Source: Mesorhizobium shangrilense (GTDB lineage Bacteria; Pseudomonadota; Alphaproteobacteria; Rhizobiales; Rhizobiaceae). Taken from it: DNA of 64,000 nucleotides. Below, piece by piece: positions 19,454-31,865 of the stretch (within the stretch, counting starts at the first letter, position 1; the number at the start of each line of letters is the position of its first letter). The translations under genes were made by a program, and so were the position numbers. The stretch spans positions 4,097,501 to 4,161,500 of the forward strand of contig NZ_JAQGPN010000001.1 of the NCBI RefSeq assembly GCF_028826155.1, written 5' to 3'. The notes below the pieces were generated by a model, which was given only the letters and a program-made list of their open reading frames with translations, was not told the DNA's origin and ran no database searches.

Positions 19454-19906
19454 TCAGTTGAGCCACCAGATCGACGCATTGAGGACAGTCGCGAACGCCA
19501 CACAGGCGGCATACGGGAAAAAGAGCGCCGCGGCGAGACGATCGCACCGCTGTGCCTGCGCGATGAAGGCAAGGATGGTTGCAAGCAGCAGGAGGATGAC
19601 CACCAAGGCCAGCGCGGGGCTGCGCAGGCCGAAGAAGGCGATAGGCCACAAGAAATTGAGGACCAGTTGCGCCGACCACAGCGAGCGGAGGCGGCCTTTC
19701 AGGTCGCGCGGCCAGATGCGCCAGCCCGCCACTGCGATCAGCACGTAGAGAAGCGACCATACCGGGCCGAACAGCCAGTTGGGCGCGTTGAAGGGCGGCT
19801 TGTCGAGCGCGGCATACCATGGGCCGGGCGCAGTGAGGTAGCCGATCAAAAGACCGCCGCCGACCACCAGGAGAAGGAAGCCTGCAAGGGAAAAAATGCG
19901 GTTCAT
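19454..19906 (-). CDS. tspO: TspO/MBR family membrane protein
   Basis: A 150-residue protein with five membrane helices and the Trp-rich family pattern: TAPGPWYAALDKPPFNAPNW, then LFGPVWSLLYVLIAVAGW, and SIWWLN at the end. TspO proteins bind tetrapyrroles and act in porphyrin or stress responses in the outer or cytoplasmic membrane of alphaproteobacteria. The ATG at 19906 begins directly at the first helix. It lies 79 bases upstream of the thioesterase on the same strand. Confidence 0.93.
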   Translation of the reverse strand: MNRIFSLAGFLLLVVGGGLLIGYLTAPGPWYAALDKPPFNAPNWLFGPVWSLLYVLIAVAGWRIWPRDLKGRLRSLWSAQLVLNFLWPIAFFGLRSPALALVVILLLLATILAFIAQAQRCDRLAAALFFPYAACVAFATVLNASIWWLN

Positions 19907-19988
19907 TGCGGTCCGTCCGTTGCCGAGGGAAGAACCGTTACATGGAGAGCCGGCGGCCACGGTCAACGCCGGACCGCCGATGAACGGT

Positions 19989-21275
19989 TTACTGGCGGCG
20001 CAGGCCGGCGAAGTAGAAGCCGTCAGTTCCGGTCAGCAGCGGCGACAGGCGGATGCCACGATTGAAGTCGACCCGCGCCCGGCCGGCCGCGTGGGGAAAA
20101 CGCCCGTTCCACAAGGCGACATGGTCGACGGGCGCCCAGCCAGGCGTCCGCTGCAGAAAGGCGTCGATCTGCCCGAAATTCTCGGCCTCGAAGATGGAGC
20201 AGGTGATGTAGGCCAGCATGCCGCCCGGCTTCACGAAGGCCGAGGTCTTGTCGAGGATGTCCGATTGCTCGGCCCTGCGGACCTCTAGCTGGCGCTCCGA
20301 CAGGCGCCACTTGGCGTCCGGACGCCGTCGCCAGGTGCCGCTGCCCGTGCAAGGCGCGTCGACCACGACAAGGTCGAACTGCTCCTTGTGCTTTTCGAGC
20401 TCCCCGACACGGCTCACGACTTGCGCGTTGCGAACCCCGGCCCGCTGCAGGCGTTCGAAGATCGGCTTCAGTCGCTGCTTCTCCGCATCATGTGCGAAGA
20501 TCTGGCCGTGGTTCTCCATCGCCGCCGCCAGCGCCAGCGTCTTGCCGCCGGCGCCCGCGCAATAGTCGAGCACCTGCATGGCGGGCGTCGCGCCGGCAAG
20601 ATCGGCTGCGATCTGCGACCCTTCGTCCTGAACCTCGAACCAGCCGTTCTGGAACGCCGCCTCTGCCTGGACGTTCGGATGCCGGCCAAGGCCCGCGATC
20701 GGCGGAATGCGAAGACCGTGCCTGGCCAGTGCCGTCGGTACCGCGCCGGTCCCCTCGAGTTCGGCAAGCACCCTGCCCTCGTCGGCCTTCAGCGTGTTGA
20801 CGCGCAGGTCGAGCGGCGGGCGCTCGGCCATGGCGCGGGCTTCATCCACCCAGGCCTCGCCATAGGCTTCCTGCAGCAGCGGCGCGCACCAGTCGGAGCA
20901 ATCGGCGCGCACGGCGTCCGGCGGCACGATCTCGCGCTGCCTGGCGATGGTCGATAGTTCCGTGTCGTCCAGCATGGCAGGAGCAAAACGGTCGCCCTCC
21001 AGTTCCGCGTTCAGTTGCGCGGGGCTCGCGTCGGCCTGCCCCAGCAGCGCGCCGAAGGCGAGAGCGCGCGGCGTGTCGGCATCGAGCAGCCAGGCAGAGG
21101 ATCGCTTGCGGCGAAGAGCATCGTAGACAATGTTGCCGATCGCGGCGCGATCGCCGGCCCCGGCGAACCGATGGGAGAGTCCCCAATCCTTCATTGCGTC
21201 GGCAACCGGCCGAGGGCCGCGCTCGATGTCGTCGATCACTTCAATGGCCGCAGCCAGTCGTCCGCCAAGGCGCAT
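19989..21275 (-). CDS. rsmB: RsmB-family RNA m5C methyltransferase
   Basis: A 428-residue S-adenosylmethionine-dependent RNA cytosine-5 methyltransferase of the NOL1/NOP2/Sun family. The SAM site is LDYCAGAGGKTLALAA. The two family cysteines occur in VVDAPCTGSGTWRRRPD (motif IV) and AYITCSIFEAEN (motif VI). The N-terminal NusB-like part is shorter or more divergent than in E. coli RsmB, so the target (16S C967 or another rRNA site) is inferred. The ATG at 21275 is chosen because residues upstream of it are not conserved-looking. Confidence 0.85.
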   Translation of the reverse strand: MRLGGRLAAAIEVIDDIERGPRPVADAMKDWGLSHRFAGAGDRAAIGNIVYDALRRKRSSAWLLDADTPRALAFGALLGQADASPAQLNAELEGDRFAPAMLDDTELSTIARQREIVPPDAVRADCSDWCAPLLQEAYGEAWVDEARAMAERPPLDLRVNTLKADEGRVLAELEGTGAVPTALARHGLRIPPIAGLGRHPNVQAEAAFQNGWFEVQDEGSQIAADLAGATPAMQVLDYCAGAGGKTLALAAAMENHGQIFAHDAEKQRLKPIFERLQRAGVRNAQVVSRVGELEKHKEQFDLVVVDAPCTGSGTWRRRPDAKWRLSERQLEVRRAEQSDILDKTSAFVKPGGMLAYITCSIFEAENFGQIDAFLQRTPGWAPVDHVALWNGRFPHAAGRARVDFNRGIRLSPLLTGTDGFYFAGLRRQ

Positions 21276-21466
21276 GTTCGGAATTCCCGATTTCGGTTGA
21301 CCCGTCGGCGCGTTGCTACCGATCACGGTCAACGAAGACAAGTCGAACAAACACCTCGTCGTGGGCCGCTTGCCCCGACGCCCACCTGCCCCTGCGTAAG
21401 CGCCGATCGCAATGCCGGACGAATGTCGTAGACTTTGCCGCTTTGTTGAATCGAGGGGTGATTCGC

Positions 21467-22144
21467 ATGAAGATCTACGTTGCAGAAGTATTGGGGACGT
21501 TTCTCCTTGTCTTTCTTGGAACCGCGTCTGTCGTCACCGGCGGCTTCGGCGCCGCGCTGCCGCTCGGCCAGGAAGCGATCGGGCTCGCGTTCGGTATCGG
21601 GGTGATCTGCGCCGCCTATGCGATCGGTCCGATTTCCGGAGCGCATCTCAATCCGGCAGTCACGATCGGCGTCTTCCTCGCCGGCCGCATGCCCGCCAGC
21701 CAGGTGGTCGGCTATTTCGTCGCCCAGATTATCGGCGGCATCCTGGCGTCGTTCGCCTTGCTGATCATCGTTTCGGGCAAGACCGGAGGCCATACCGGCG
21801 GCTTCGGCGCGAATGGCTGGGACCCCGCGGTCTGGGGCATGAGCTCGGCCTTCCTGATCGAGCTGATCGCCACCTTCGTGTTCGTCACCGTCATCCTGGG
21901 CGTTACCGCGCAGAAGCACGCGACGGCCTTTGCGGGACTGGTCATCGGCCTGACGCTGGCGGCGATCCATTTTGCCGTCATCCCGGTGACGGGAACCTCG
22001 GTGAACCCGGCCCGCTCAATCGGGCCAGCGCTCTTCTCGGGCGGCGCTGCGATCGGCCAGCTCTGGCTGTTCATCGTGGCTCCGCTGATCGGCGGCGCCA
22101 TTGCCGGCGTGGTCGCCAAGACCGGCATCTTCGAAAAAGACTGA
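21467..22144 (+). CDS. aqpZ: Aquaporin Z-like water channel
   Basis: A 225-residue MIP-family channel with six helices and both half-helix motifs, HLNPAVT (NPA at about 62-64) and SVNPARS near 182. The His in IHFAVIPVTGTS and the Arg after the second NPA match the narrow water-selective filter of AqpZ rather than the glycerol type. The ATG at 21467 has GAGGGG nine bases upstream. It is convergent with katG and shares a bidirectional terminator with it. Confidence 0.93.
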   Translation: MKIYVAEVLGTFLLVFLGTASVVTGGFGAALPLGQEAIGLAFGIGVICAAYAIGPISGAHLNPAVTIGVFLAGRMPASQVVGYFVAQIIGGILASFALLIIVSGKTGGHTGGFGANGWDPAVWGMSSAFLIELIATFVFVTVILGVTAQKHATAFAGLVIGLTLAAIHFAVIPVTGTSVNPARSIGPALFSGGAAIGQLWLFIVAPLIGGAIAGVVAKTGIFEKD

Positions 22145-22155
22145 CAAAACAAGTC

Positions 22156-22181
22156 GAGGGCGCGGCTCGCGCCGCGCCCTC
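22156..22181. terminator. Bidirectional terminator between aqpZ and katG
   Basis: An 11-base perfect inverted repeat with arms GAGGGCGCGGC and GCCGCGCCCTC and a TCGC loop lies between two convergent stop codons (22144 and 22217). The minus-strand side runs into a T-rich stretch (GACTTGTTTTGTC), which favours termination of katG transcription. On the plus side the T-run is weak. Confidence 0.8.
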
Positions 22182-22216
22182 TCACTTCATCCAAGGAACA
22201 TCGTGCAGTCCCGCGG

Positions 22217-24409
<2,193 letters not shown>

Positions 24410-24528
24410 CTATCTCTCCAACGGTGTTGTTGCGGTCCTCGACCAATTTCGTCTGAAACGCCGGGGCTTCCCTCGAAGATGGGCGGGCGCGGCGGAATAC
24501 GGGGATCTGGCAGCGAGACATCAGCCTC

Positions 24529-24549
24529 ACTTTGGAACTCTTCCAAAGT
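24529..24549. promoter_or_regulatory. Perfect palindrome in the katG-oxyR gap
   Basis: Nine-base perfect arms, ACTTTGGAA and TTCCAAAGT, are separated by CTC. The site lies 60 bases before the oxyR start and 120 bases before the katG start, in the only region that can carry both promoters. It is a strong candidate operator but does not match the classical four-part ATAG-type OxyR site. An A/T-rich stretch with GATAA repeats at 24560-24602 is an alternative OxyR site. Confidence 0.55.
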
Positions 24550-24608
24550 AGGCCTTGCCTGTGATAAATTCAAATTACCTTTGATTGTCACTTCGATAAG
24601 ACGTTCCT

Positions 24609-25604
24609 ATGATACGGATCACATTCCGACAGATGCAATATTTCGAGGCGCTGGCCGAGACGCTGCATTTCGGCCGGGCGGCCGAAGTTGTCGGCGTCAC
24701 CCAACCCGCGCTCTCCGCGCAGATAGCGGAAATGGAATCGCAACTCGGCGTTCGTCTCTTCGAGCGCGGGGGCGGCAGCGTGCATCTGACCGAGGACGCG
24801 TTGGCCTATCGGCCACGAATCGAACGCATATTGAATGAGGTGCGCGATCTCCAAGCCGATGCGCGCCGGGAGCGCAAGGAACTGGAAGGCCGCTTTCGCC
24901 TCGGGATCATCCCGACTGTCGCGCCCTACCTGCTGCCACAGCTGCTGCCGCATCTAAAAAGCCGGTTTCCGGAGTTGCGCATCGAGATCCGGGAAGCGGT
25001 CACAGCAACAATCCGGGAGGAGACCATCAATGGCAGGCTCGACGGGATGATCGCCGCAGGCCCATTCGATGACGCCGCTCTGACATCGGAAGCGCTCTTC
25101 GAAGACCATTTCCTGCTGGCCATACCGGCCAGCGAGGTGGGCAGAGTGCCCGCGCCCGTGGAACCGGAGAACCTCGTCTTCGAACGCCTGATGCTGCTTG
25201 AAGAGGGTCACTGCATGCGCGAGGACGCGCTCGCCATCTGCGGGCGCGTCAAACCCGTGTCGATGGCGAGCTTCGGAGCGACAAGCCTGACGACCCTGCT
25301 GCACATGGTCGGGCACGGGCTGGGCGTCACGCTTCTGCCCGAAATCGCCGCGGGGGCAGCCTTCGGGCGGCCCGATGTCGCCATGATCCCCTTCAGCGAG
25401 CCTGCGCCGGCACGCACGATTTGCCTTGCATGGCGCAAGAGCAGCGCCCGCCGGCATGACCACGTCCTGCTGGCCGAGGCGATCCGCGAGGTGCACGGCG
25501 CGATCGTGTCCGACAGCCGACAGCCGAAGCAGACACGTTCACGCGGCGGAGTTCGGACGGCTCCAGCCCCCCTTCCCAAGACTAATGACGGCGGCGAACC
25601 TTGA
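24609..25604 (+). CDS. oxyR: Peroxide-sensing regulator OxyR
   Basis: A 331-residue LysR-type regulator. The HTH is at residues 5-60 (LHFGRAAEVVGVTQPALSAQ). The redox pair is present: Cys202 and Cys211 in EEGHCMREDALAICGR, nine residues apart as in E. coli Cys199/Cys208. Peroxide oxidises them to a disulfide and activates target promoters. Divergence from katG supports the assignment. The C-terminus carries a polar tail of about 35 residues. Its stop codon overlaps the TTG start of the DedA-family gene, suggesting translational coupling. Confidence 0.93.
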   Translation: MIRITFRQMQYFEALAETLHFGRAAEVVGVTQPALSAQIAEMESQLGVRLFERGGGSVHLTEDALAYRPRIERILNEVRDLQADARRERKELEGRFRLGIIPTVAPYLLPQLLPHLKSRFPELRIEIREAVTATIREETINGRLDGMIAAGPFDDAALTSEALFEDHFLLAIPASEVGRVPAPVEPENLVFERLMLLEEGHCMREDALAICGRVKPVSMASFGATSLTTLLHMVGHGLGVTLLPEIAAGAAFGRPDVAMIPFSEPAPARTICLAWRKSSARRHDHVLLAEAIREVHGAIVSDSRQPKQTRSRGGVRTAPAPLPKTNDGGEP

Positions 25605-26116
25605 TATCTCTTCATGAGGCCACATCGATCATCGAGCCGTATCTGCGCGAATACGGACTGATCGCCATCATGGTCATCATCTATCTGGAATCGCTAGGAG
25701 CACCGTTGCCGGGCGAGAGCGCTCTGATCGGCACCGCGGCATTGGCCGCCAGGGGCGATTTTGTGATCTGGCAGGTTTTCCTGGCGATCTGGGCGGCTGC
25801 CGTGCTCGGCGACACCACCGGCTATGCGATCGGCCGCTTCGGCGGCAGCGCGCTGCTGAGACGATACGGCGGCATGGTCAAGCTCACGTCTGAAAGGCTC
25901 GACACGCTGGGGGAACTCTTTCGGCGACGAGGCGCCTGGATCGTCGTCGGCGCACGCTTCGTGGTCCTCCTGCGCCAGCTCAACGGACTGGTCGCCGGCT
26001 CGGTGCTGATGCCGTTCCGCGCCTTCCTAGCGGCCAATATCGTCGGTGCAGCAGCCTGGACGGCATGCTGGACGTTCGGACCTTACTTTCTGGGCAGCTT
26101 GTTCGGGCTCAGGTAG
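25601..26116 (+). CDS. DedA-family membrane protein
   Basis: A 171-residue protein with four to five hydrophobic segments. It carries the DedA landmarks LESLGAPLPGESAL near the start, the FxGRFGG-like IGRFGGSALLRRYGG, and the GARFVVLLRQLNGLVAGS motif with its conserved Arg and Gly. The family includes undecaprenyl-phosphate and phosphatidylethanolamine flippases of the inner membrane. The TTG at 25601 overlaps the oxyR stop. It is somewhat shorter than typical DedA proteins (about 200 residues). Confidence 0.85.
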   Translation: MISLHEATSIIEPYLREYGLIAIMVIIYLESLGAPLPGESALIGTAALAARGDFVIWQVFLAIWAAAVLGDTTGYAIGRFGGSALLRRYGGMVKLTSERLDTLGELFRRRGAWIVVGARFVVLLRQLNGLVAGSVLMPFRAFLAANIVGAAAWTACWTFGPYFLGSLFGLR

Positions 26117-26125
26117 CGGAATTGT

Positions 26126-26199
26126 CTGGCGTCACAAAAATGCGGCCCAAAAACAGATAGAGCGGCGGACTTGCATTCATCAGAATTCCCGTCGCTCTA
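26126..26199 (+). repeat. Dispersed hairpin repeat, copy B
   Basis: Second copy of the element at 3453-3525, same orientation. Here the stem arms are AGAGCGGCGG and CCGTCGCTCT. Relative to copy A the right arm differs at two positions that keep base pairing (one becomes G-U, one restores A-U). It lies between the 3' ends of the convergent dedA-like gene and guaB. Confidence 0.7.
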
Positions 26200-26259
26200 G
26201 TCCAGCGGCAGACGCGCGAAATCACGCCGCAGGCGCAAGTCCGCCGTCGAAACCTGCCG

Positions 26260-27762
26260 TCACGCCCCGCCGTGATAGTTCGGGCTCTCGCGGGTGATGG
26301 TGATCCCGTGCGCATGGCTCTCGCGAAGGCCGGCGTTGGAAATGCGCACGAATGTCGCCCTTTCCCGGAAGTCGGCGAGATCGCGACCGCCCACATAGCC
26401 CATGGCAGCCCTGAGCCCGCCGGTAAGCTGATGCAGCACGCCCGAAACCGGCCCCTTGTAGGGAACCTGGCCCTCAATTCCCTCCGGCACCAGCTTCAGC
26501 GTGTCGCGCACTTCCGCCTGGAAGTAGCGGTCCGCCGAGCCGCGCGCCATGGCGCCGACCGAGCCCATGCCACGGTACGCCTTGAAGGAGCGGCCCTGGT
26601 GCAGGTAGACCTCGCCGGGGCTCTCGTCCGTGCCGGCAAGCAGCGAGCCGATCATGGCTGCGCTCGCGCCAGCCGCCAGCGCCTTGGCGAGATCGCCCGA
26701 GAACTTGATGCCGCCGTCGGCGATGATCGAGACGCCGGCCTTGTCGGCGACGTCCACCGCACTCATGATCGCCGACAGCTGAGGCACTCCGACCCCTGCG
26801 ACGATGCGCGTCGTGCAAATCGAGCCGGGCCCGATGCCGACCTTCACCGCATCCGCGCCCGCGTCGATCAGCGCGCGCGTTCCGTCCGCCGTGGCCACGT
26901 TGCCGGCCATGATGCGTATCGAGTTCGAGAGATTCTTGGCGCGGGCCACTGCATCCAGGACCCGCTGCGAATGGCCATGCGCCGTGTCGATGACCAGCAG
27001 ATCGACGCCCGCATCGATCAGACGCTCGGCGCGTTCGAACCCGTCGTCGCCGACGCTGGTCGCCGCCGCCACCCTGAGCCGGCCCTGCGCATCCTTGGAT
27101 GCGTTCGGATTGAGCTGCGACTTTTCGATGTCCTTGACCGTGATCAGGCCGACGCAGTTGCCGGCATCGTCGACGACCAGAAGCTTCTCGATCCGCCTCT
27201 GGTGAAGCAGCCGCTTGGCCTCGTCCTGATCGACCGTTTCACGCACCGTGACCAGATTATCCCTGGTCATCAGTTCGTGGACCTTCTGGGAGGGATCGGA
27301 GGCAAAGCGCACATCGCGATTGGTGAGGATGCCGACGAGGCGGCCGTGCTTCGGCAGGCCGCTGCTGCCGTGCTCGACGACGGGGATGCCGGAAATGCCG
27401 TGCGCGCTCATCAGCGCCCGCGCATCGGCAAGCGTCGCGTTCGGGCCGATCGTCACCGGGTTCACGACCATGCCGGATTCGAACTTCTTGACCTGGCGCA
27501 CCTCCTCGGCCTGCTCGACGGGAGACAGGTTCCGGTGGATGACGCCGATGCCGCCGGCCTGAGCCATGGCGATGGCAAGGCGCGATTCGGTGACCGTGTC
27601 CATGGCGGCCGAAAGGATCGGGATGTTCAGCTCGATGTCGCCGGCGATGCGCGTGCGCACGTCCGTCTGCCCCGGCATCACCTCGGAATGACCGGGCTGC
27701 AGCAGGACATCGTCGAACGTCAGCGCCAGGGCGCCCGTTGCGGTCTCGATGATCTTCGACAT
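26260..27762 (-). CDS. guaB: IMP dehydrogenase
   Basis: A 500-residue enzyme that oxidises IMP to XMP with NAD, the committed step to GMP. The catalytic Cys is in the loop [17 protein letters not shown]. Two CBS domains are inserted at about residues 95-205 ([38 protein letters not shown]). [17 protein letters not shown] marks the phosphate site and [10 protein letters not shown] the flap. The ATG at 27762 begins [20 protein letters not shown]; a TTG two codons upstream is less likely. No operon partner. Confidence 0.98.
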   Translation of the reverse strand: MSKIIETATGALALTFDDVLLQPGHSEVMPGQTDVRTRIAGDIELNIPILSAAMDTVTESRLAIAMAQAGGIGVIHRNLSPVEQAEEVRQVKKFESGMVVNPVTIGPNATLADARALMSAHGISGIPVVEHGSSGLPKHGRLVGILTNRDVRFASDPSQKVHELMTRDNLVTVRETVDQDEAKRLLHQRRIEKLLVVDDAGNCVGLITVKDIEKSQLNPNASKDAQGRLRVAAATSVGDDGFERAERLIDAGVDLLVIDTAHGHSQRVLDAVARAKNLSNSIRIMAGNVATADGTRALIDAGADAVKVGIGPGSICTTRIVAGVGVPQLSAIMSAVDVADKAGVSIIADGGIKFSGDLAKALAAGASAAMIGSLLAGTDESPGEVYLHQGRSFKAYRGMGSVGAMARGSADRYFQAEVRDTLKLVPEGIEGQVPYKGPVSGVLHQLTGGLRAAMGYVGGRDLADFRERATFVRISNAGLRESHAHGITITRESPNYHGGA

Positions 27763-28157
27763 TGCCAAACCTCGAATGAGTGAAACGATGCGTCAGGCCC
27801 GGACGGGCACGCCGATTCGTGATTGCGGTTCTGGATTGGCAGCGGCTGGTATCACGTCACTCGGGCGTTGGAAAGCCCACTTGCTGACGCAGGAACACCT
27901 TGCCTCACCACGACAGATTTGGGACTGGCCGCGCACGCCCGAGCCGAAACAGTTGCAAGAGGTGGCCGCGCGTGGCTCCTGATCGTCTTCCCTGCATCAA
28001 CACTTGATGATCGCCGTGCATCTTTCCCAGGCGCGCCCTATCTGCTCCAATCGGTCGAGTGGCCTCGCATCGCCGGCCCAACGTTCTGGCATCGCGTGCC
28101 TGACACGCCTGCCACATTGAGCATCAACGCCTGCCCGGCCGCAGCTTCGGAATTGTC
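27763..28157. other. 395-base gap between guaB and an exporter gene
   Basis: The two flanking genes are divergent, so promoters for both should be here. I see no supported small gene, no strong dyad and no known purine riboswitch core. Confidence 0.5.
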
Positions 28158-29567
28158 TTGAACCGCACTGTTCCCCTCATCCTCGCCGTGGCCCTCTTCA
28201 TGGAGAACATGGATTCCACCGTGATCTCCACATCGCTGCCCGCCATCGCGGCCGACATCGACACCAGCCCGATCGCGTTGAAACTTGCCCTGACCGCCTA
28301 TCTCGTCTCGCTCGCCATCTTCATTCCGATCAGTTCCTGGATGGCGGACCGGTACGGCGCCAAGCGGGTCTTCAGGACCGCCATCTGCGTCTTCGTCGTC
28401 GGCTCGATCCTCTGTGCAATGGCGGACTCGCTGCTCGGCTTCGTCGTCGCGCGCTTCGCCCAAGGAATGGGCGGCGCCATGATGACGCCAGTTGCCCGGC
28501 TCGTGCTGGTGCGTTCCACGAAAAAGAGCCAGCTTGTCTCCGCTATGGCGTGGCTGACCATCCCGGCCCTCGTCGGGCCGCTGGTCGGCCCCCCGGTCGG
28601 CGGCTTCATCACCACCTATTTCACCTGGCACTGGATCTTTCTCATCAATGTGCCGATCGGCATTGCCGGCGTATGGCTTTCCGGACGTTTCCTGCCGGAG
28701 ATCGAGCCGGCCAGGACGCGGCCGCTCGACGCTGTGGGCTTCCTGCTGGTCGCAGTCGCCGCTTCCGGCATTGTCTTCGGCCTCTCCGTCATCAGCCTGC
28801 CTGCGCTGCCGCCGCCGGTCGGGATCGTGACAACGTTGATCGGAGTGCTCGCCGGGGTGCTCTACCTTTCCCACGGCTGCAAGCGCCCGAACCCGATCCT
28901 CGACCTGCGTCTTTTCAGGAACGCCACGTTCCGGGCTGCGGTGTTCGGCGGCGCCATGTTCCGCATCGGCACCGGCGCCGTGCCGTTCCTGCTGCCGCTG
29001 ATGTTTCAGCTCGGCTTCGGCCTGACGCCGTTCCAGTCGGGCCTGCTCACCTTCGCCTCGGCGCTCGGCGCACTGGCGATGAAGTTCGCCGCACCGGTGA
29101 CGCTGCGTGTAGGCGGCTTCAGGAACGCCTTGATCTTCACCACAGTTTCGGGCGCAGCCTTCATTGCCGCCAACGCACTGTTCACGCCGTCGACGCCCGC
29201 CGGCGTCATCATCGCAACGCTGATCGCAGCCGGGTTCCTACGTTCGCTGTTCTTTACCTCCGCCAACACTCTGGTGTTCGCCGACATCGAGGATCGCGAA
29301 ACAAGCCAGGCGACCGCGATCGCCGCCTGCTCGCAGCAGATCAGCATCGCGCTCGGCGTCGCCGCCGCCGGCGGCATTCTGGAAGGCTATGCATTCTTCA
29401 CCGGCCTGCCCGTCGGGCTGCCGGCCTTCCATTTCGCCTTTGTGTCGGTCGCCATGGTGACCGCGCTCTCGGTCATCTGGTTCTTGCGGCTCGCGCCGGA
29501 GGCGGGCAACGCCGTTTCCGGGCACCGCCTTGCACGCCAGGCGCAAGACAAGCCCGGCAATCCCTAA
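28158..29567 (+). CDS. DHA2-family (EmrB/QacA) MFS exporter
   Basis: A 469-residue drug-proton antiporter-like protein with about 13-14 hydrophobic helices. The N-terminal [20 protein letters not shown] carries the acidic residue of helix 1 typical of DHA2 proteins. Motif A is [13 protein letters not shown] and motif C-like [16 protein letters not shown] follows. The substrate is unknown. The start is a TTG (28158), and no better codon lies nearby. Its TAA stop shares two bases with the convergent rlmE TAG stop. Confidence 0.88.
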   Translation: MNRTVPLILAVALFMENMDSTVISTSLPAIAADIDTSPIALKLALTAYLVSLAIFIPISSWMADRYGAKRVFRTAICVFVVGSILCAMADSLLGFVVARFAQGMGGAMMTPVARLVLVRSTKKSQLVSAMAWLTIPALVGPLVGPPVGGFITTYFTWHWIFLINVPIGIAGVWLSGRFLPEIEPARTRPLDAVGFLLVAVAASGIVFGLSVISLPALPPPVGIVTTLIGVLAGVLYLSHGCKRPNPILDLRLFRNATFRAAVFGGAMFRIGTGAVPFLLPLMFQLGFGLTPFQSGLLTFASALGALAMKFAAPVTLRVGGFRNALIFTTVSGAAFIAANALFTPSTPAGVIIATLIAAGFLRSLFFTSANTLVFADIEDRETSQATAIAACSQQISIALGVAAAGGILEGYAFFTGLPVGLPAFHFAFVSVAMVTALSVIWFLRLAPEAGNAVSGHRLARQAQDKPGNP

Positions 29568-30271
29568 GCTGGTTCTCCCGGCGAAGACCGGCCCTTGAAA
29601 TCCTTGGCGAGGAGGTAGAGCTCCACCGACGCATCCCGGGATGCGGGGGGCTTGACGTGGTGGACCGAGCGGAAACTCCGCTTCAGCTCGTCGAGCAATG
29701 CGGCTTCCGTACCGCCCTGGAATGTCTTTGCAAGAAAATGGCCGCCCGGCTTCAGCACCGACATGGCAAAGTCGGCCGCCACTTCGCACAGGTGCATGGT
29801 GCGCAGATGGTCGGTGCGGCGGTGGCCCGTGGTCGGCGCGGCCATGTCGGAAAGCACGACGTCGGGCGCGTCCCCGAGCGCCTCCACCAACCTCGCCGGC
29901 GCGTCGTCATCGAGGAAATCCATCTCGAGCACGACCGCACCCGGTACCGGGTCCATGCCCAGATAGTCTATCCCGACGACATGGGTGTGCTCGTCCGTGG
30001 ATTTGGTCCGCTCCGCCGCCACCTGGCACCAGCCGCCCGGCGCGGCGCCGAGATCGATCACCTTCGCGCCGGGCTTCAGCAGATGGTGTTTGTCGTCGAT
30101 CTCGATCAGCTTGTAGGCGGCGCGCGAGCGGTAGCCCTCCGCCTTCGAGCGCTGCACATAGGGATCGTTCATGTGCCGCTCCAGCCAGCGGCGCGACGAT
30201 TCCTTCAGCTTGGTCTTCTTGACCCGCGTCTTGAGGACGCGGCCGGCTCCCGCCGATCCCGGTTTCTTCAC
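29564..30271 (-). CDS. rlmE: 23S rRNA 2'-O-methyltransferase RlmE
   Basis: A 235-residue FtsJ-type methyltransferase that modifies U2552 of 23S rRNA at the 50S stage. A basic N-terminus ([18 protein letters not shown]) is followed by [20 protein letters not shown]. The SAM motif is [15 protein letters not shown]. The catalytic K-D-K-E tetrad is visible as the Lys in AAYKL, the Asp in VLSDMAAP, the Lys in LAKTFQGG and the Glu in SVELYLLA. It starts with a GTG that overlaps the ppx/gppA stop by four bases (GTGA), so the two are coupled. Confidence 0.96.
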   Translation of the reverse strand: MKKPGSAGAGRVLKTRVKKTKLKESSRRWLERHMNDPYVQRSKAEGYRSRAAYKLIEIDDKHHLLKPGAKVIDLGAAPGGWCQVAAERTKSTDEHTHVVGIDYLGMDPVPGAVVLEMDFLDDDAPARLVEALGDAPDVVLSDMAAPTTGHRRTDHLRTMHLCEVAADFAMSVLKPGGHFLAKTFQGGTEAALLDELKRSFRSVHHVKPPASRDASVELYLLAKDFKGRSSPGEPA

Positions 30272-31629
30272 GCCCGCCCCTCCGGTCGCCAGTTGCGCCG
30301 CCACACGCCTTCGTCGGCCATCAGTTCGCTCAATATGCCTTCGCGCAAGCCGCGATCGGCGACGCGCAGCCGCTCCGAGGGCCAAATGCGGCGGATGGCT
30401 TCCAGGATCGCGCAGCCCGCCAGCACCAGGTCGGCGCGGTCGGCGCCAATGCACGCATTGGCCACCCTTTGATCGAAATTCCAGCCCAGCAGCTTGTTCA
30501 CCATGCGGTCGACATTCTCCCGATCCATCCAGAGCCCGTCGACGCGGCGGCGATCATAGCGTTCCAGTCCCAGATGCACGCCAGCAAGCGTCGTCACCGT
30601 GCCGGACGTCCCAAGCAGATGGAAACGCGTGTCATGCGCCACATGGCGCAGGCGATCGCGACCCGCAAAGGCCATGAGGTGGCGCAGGACCTCCTCTATC
30701 ATCGCATCAAAGGTTTCGCGTGACACCTCCTGCCCGCCGAAACGCTCGGCCAACGAGACGACGCCAACCGGCAGCGAGGTCCAGGCGACGATGTGGTTTG
30801 CAAGCCTGGGGGTACGGTGGCGCGACGTGTCAATAAGCGCGATCTCGGACGAACCGCCGCCAATGTCGAACAGCACCACACCGTGTGTGTCGCGCTCGAC
30901 CAGGGGACCGCAACCGGACACCGCCAGCCGCGCCTCCGTCTGGCGATCAATGATCTCGAGGTCGAGCCCGGTTTCCCGCTTGACGCGGTCGATGAAGACG
31001 TCGCCGTTCTCCGCCGAACGGCAGGCTTCGGTCGCGATCAGTCGCGAGCGGCGGATGTCCCGGGAGGCCAGCTTGTCGGCGCACACCTTCAACGCCTCGA
31101 CCGCCCGATCCATGCCCCCCTGCCCCAGCCGTCCGCTGGCGGCCAACCCCTCTCCCAGCCTGACGATGCGCGAAAAGGCGTCGATGACGCGAAACTGCCC
31201 GGGCCGCCCCGGTATCGCAACCAGCAAGCGGCAGTTGTTGGTGCCGAGATCGAGCGCGGCGAACACCGGCAGGTCGCTTCGCGGGCGCTTCTGCAGCCTG
31301 TCGTCTGCGGCAGGCGGAATCTGCTGATGCGCTGGCGGAAGGCCAGGCGCCGCCTTCGCCAAAACAGCGCCGGCCGCCTGTCCGTTGACGTGGGGAACGG
31401 AGGCCGCGCCGGCTGTCTGCGCCTGCGGGGACCCCTTTGCGAACACCTTGCGCCCGCGCTTTCGTTTGCGTCCCTTGCGCCTCGGCGTCCGGAGCGCGGA
31501 CGCAGGGCTACCGGACTCGGCGGAAGCCGGCTCGACGCGGCGCGCCCCGTCCCGCGAATCGCCGGCACGAGGCATCGCGCCACCAGCCGCCCCCGCCCCC
31601 GCCGGTTGGCCGGCATCGCGGTCAGTCAC
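30268..31629 (-). CDS. Ppx/GppA exopolyphosphatase-like protein
   Basis: A 453-residue protein of the ASKHA-fold Ppx/GppA family, which hydrolyses polyphosphate or pppGpp. The phosphate-1 loop is [16 protein letters not shown] at about residue 122, [11 protein letters not shown] follows, and the phosphate-2 loop is [17 protein letters not shown]. The first 115 or so residues are a disordered extension, rich in Ala, Pro, Gln and Arg with a basic run ([14 protein letters not shown]), that the family core lacks. The short-domain form (no HD domain) makes a GppA-like role plausible. It is coupled to rlmE by a GTGA overlap. Confidence 0.88.
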   Translation of the reverse strand: MTDRDAGQPAGAGAAGGAMPRAGDSRDGARRVEPASAESGSPASALRTPRRKGRKRKRGRKVFAKGSPQAQTAGAASVPHVNGQAAGAVLAKAAPGLPPAHQQIPPAADDRLQKRPRSDLPVFAALDLGTNNCRLLVAIPGRPGQFRVIDAFSRIVRLGEGLAASGRLGQGGMDRAVEALKVCADKLASRDIRRSRLIATEACRSAENGDVFIDRVKRETGLDLEIIDRQTEARLAVSGCGPLVERDTHGVVLFDIGGGSSEIALIDTSRHRTPRLANHIVAWTSLPVGVVSLAERFGGQEVSRETFDAMIEEVLRHLMAFAGRDRLRHVAHDTRFHLLGTSGTVTTLAGVHLGLERYDRRRVDGLWMDRENVDRMVNKLLGWNFDQRVANACIGADRADLVLAGCAILEAIRRIWPSERLRVADRGLREGILSELMADEGVWRRNWRPEGRA

Positions 31630-31865
31630 TTCGCTGTCCTTTCAGGCGCCGCGCGAACCAAGAGGACGCAGCAGGCGCTCAATCTTCATCGTTGGTTCGG
31701 AGACTAACAGCAGCAGCCGCGTTCACCAAGGGTCTCACAGCAGATTCTCGCATTTGCGTGATCGACGCCGTCTTAGGTTGAACCAGTGCTGGGCTTCAGG
31801 CATTTCTGGATCATCCGCACCAAAGCGCCAGCACCCCGGAGGAGAAGCAAGATGGCCGTTCGCGC

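Noticed and set aside
26272..27783. A 503-codon open frame antisense to guaB.
   Set aside because: It lies exactly opposite a highly conserved gene. Long antisense frames are expected in high-G+C coding DNA, and the peptide is Arg/His/Asp-rich without a domain.
28550..30472. A 640-codon plus-strand frame spanning the exporter gene and rlmE.
   Set aside because: It overlaps two well-supported genes in other frames and has no recognisable domain.
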